Of a DNA stretch of 5,940 bases, positions 5,106 to 5,940 are shown one piece after another. The DNA comes from Rhodobacteraceae bacterium UBA2776 (GTDB taxonomy: Bacteria; Pseudomonadota; Alphaproteobacteria; Rhodobacterales; Rhodobacteraceae), in contig DEIK01000041.1 of the NCBI GenBank assembly GCA_002352425.1, positions 1 to 5,940 on the forward strand, read 5' to 3'. The notes under the pieces were generated by a model, which was not told the origin of the DNA, ran no database searches, and was given only the letters and a program-made list of their open reading frames with translations. A program made the position numbers and the translations under genes. Within the stretch, counting starts at the first letter, position 1, and each line of letters opens with the position of its first letter.

Positions 5106-5744
5106 ATGAGGCCATATGAGAAGAATCCTTCGGCGATTTATGCCCAAAGCTTTGCCAACGTTCGCAAAGAGGCGCGGCTAGAGCGGTTTGGGTCAGGAAT
5201 GGAGGCGGTAGCGATCCGCCTGATTCATGCCTGTGGTATGGTCGAGGTGGCGGACCGGCTGGCGTCTTCGGAACAGGCCTATGAAGTTGGGCGCGATGCG
5301 CTGTTGTCGGGTGCACCAGTGTTGTGCGATTGCGAGATGGTTGGCGCGGGGATCATCAGGCGATATCTGCCCGTAGAGAACGACGTGGTGGTGACGTTAA
5401 ACGACCCGTCTGTGCCGGCGCTGGCAAAAGCGATCGGGAATACGCGCTCGGCGGCAGCGGTGGAGCTGTGGCAAGAGCGGATCGAGGGCGCGGTGGTGGT
5501 GATCGGCAATGCGCCCACTGCCCTGTTTCACTTGCTGGAACTGCTGGATCGCGGCTGGCCAAAGCCGGCAGTGATATTGGGCTTTCCGGTGGGGTTTGTC
5601 GGGGCGGCCGAGAGCAAGGCAGAACTGGCGGCCAATCCGCGGGGCTGCGAGTTTGTTACCTTGCGCGGGCGGCGTGGGGGGTCGGCGATGGCTTCGGCTA
5701 CTCTGAATGCTTTGGCGGCAGGGCTGCCTGAGGGGGCGGGATGA
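5106..5744 (+). CDS. cobH: Precorrin-8X methylmutase CobH (CbiC family)
   Basis: The enzyme has 212 residues, the usual family length, and moves a methyl group from C-11 to C-12 of precorrin-8x to give hydrogenobyrinic acid (or the cobalt form, cobyrinic acid, if cobalt is already present). Visible family motifs are EKNPSAIYAQSFANVRKEA (5-23), the catalytic histidine in RLIHACGMVEVAD (His41), LCDCEMVGAGI (73-83), VVIGNAPTALFHLLELLDRG (131-150), PAVILGFPVGFVGAAESK (154-171) and RGRRGGSAMASATLNALA (187-204). The ATG at 5106 is chosen because AAGG (5095-5098) lies 7 bases upstream and MRPYEKNP is the expected N-terminus; a TTG at 5088 is less likely. The stop overlaps the cobL start by four bases (ATGA). 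Sequence alone cannot tell CobH from CbiC, so the cobalt status of the substrate is open. Confidence 0.95.
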   Translation: MRPYEKNPSAIYAQSFANVRKEARLERFGSGMEAVAIRLIHACGMVEVADRLASSEQAYEVGRDALLSGAPVLCDCEMVGAGIIRRYLPVENDVVVTLNDPSVPALAKAIGNTRSAAAVELWQERIEGAVVVIGNAPTALFHLLELLDRGWPKPAVILGFPVGFVGAAESKAELAANPRGCEFVTLRGRRGGSAMASATLNALAAGLPEGAG

Positions 5745-5940
5745 AACCTTGGCTGCATATTGTTGGTATTGGCGAGGACGGGCTGGAGGGGCTGACCCCT
5801 GCGACCCGTGCCGTTGTCGAGGCCGCCGAGGTGATTGTAGGCGGCACACGGCATCATGCGCTGGCCGGTCTGTCAGGGGCCGAGCGGGTGAGCTGGCCCT
5901 CGCCATTTGATGCGTTGATTGACACGCTGAAGGCCAATCG
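5741..5940 (+). CDS. cobL: Precorrin-6Y C5,15-methyltransferase (decarboxylating) CobL, N-terminal part
   Basis: The first 66 residues are visible, and the gene runs off the window. The N-terminus WLHIVGIGEDGLEGLTPATR has the GIGEDG loop of the SAM-dependent uroporphyrinogen/precorrin methyltransferase fold. It is followed by VVEAAEVIVGGTRHHALAG and then VSWPSPFDALIDTL, all typical of the CbiE-like domain that methylates C-5. CobL proteins add a CbiT-like domain that methylates C-15 and decarboxylates the C-12 acetate; whether it is fused here lies outside the window, so a stand-alone CbiE is not excluded. The start ATG overlaps the cobH stop (ATGA), showing translational coupling. The likely ribosome-binding site is the G-rich GAGGGGGCGGG just upstream, inside cobH. 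Confidence 0.92.
   Translation, partial: MKPWLHIVGIGEDGLEGLTPATRAVVEAAEVIVGGTRHHALAGLSGAERVSWPSPFDALIDTLKAN

Overview
The window looks like a piece of an alphaproteobacterial chromosome, most likely from the Rhodobacteraceae / Roseobacter group. The basis is the protein families, the GC-rich coding DNA with many GCG/GGC/GTG codons, and a cobalamin gene set (CbiX with a His-rich tail, CobH, CobL, CbiB, DUF1636, a small DUF6732-like protein) that I associate with that group. This is inference from recognised families; no database search was run.

Layout. Bases 1-207 hold the C-terminal end of SMC, the chromosome-segregation ATPase. An AT-rich stretch follows, carrying one small exported YbjN-domain protein (392-868, +). 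It ends at a strong bidirectional terminator (886-927) shared with a convergent lytic murein transglycosylase (926-2107, -). Upstream of the transglycosylase on the minus strand lie cbiB (2172-3089) and a DUF1636 cysteine protein (3086-3460), joined by a 4-nt ATGA overlap. A 260-bp divergent intergenic region (3461-3720) separates this minus-strand unit from a plus-strand cobalamin operon. That operon runs: a 74-aa HPSH-type membrane peptide (3721-3945), cbiX with Cys- and His-rich extensions (3948-5030), cobH (5106-5744) and the beginning of cobL (5741 to the window end), with an ATGA overlap between cobH and cobL.

How the genes work together. CbiX inserts cobalt into (or delivers cobalt for) the corrin precursor. 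CobL methylates and decarboxylates precorrin-6, CobH moves the C-11 methyl group to give hydrogenobyrinate, and CbiB adds the aminopropanol arm late in the pathway. The DUF1636 protein and the small HPSH peptide are unassigned; their Cys/His content and tight coupling to cbiB and cbiX suggest metal- or redox-related accessory roles. SMC, the YbjN protein and the transglycosylase are flanking genes with no evident role in B12 synthesis.

I see no IS element, CRISPR array, tRNA or rRNA. I could not find a convincing cobalamin riboswitch in the divergent region. The most worthwhile leads are the unexplained control region between the two B12 units, the two small accessory proteins, and the composite metal-binding tail of CbiX.
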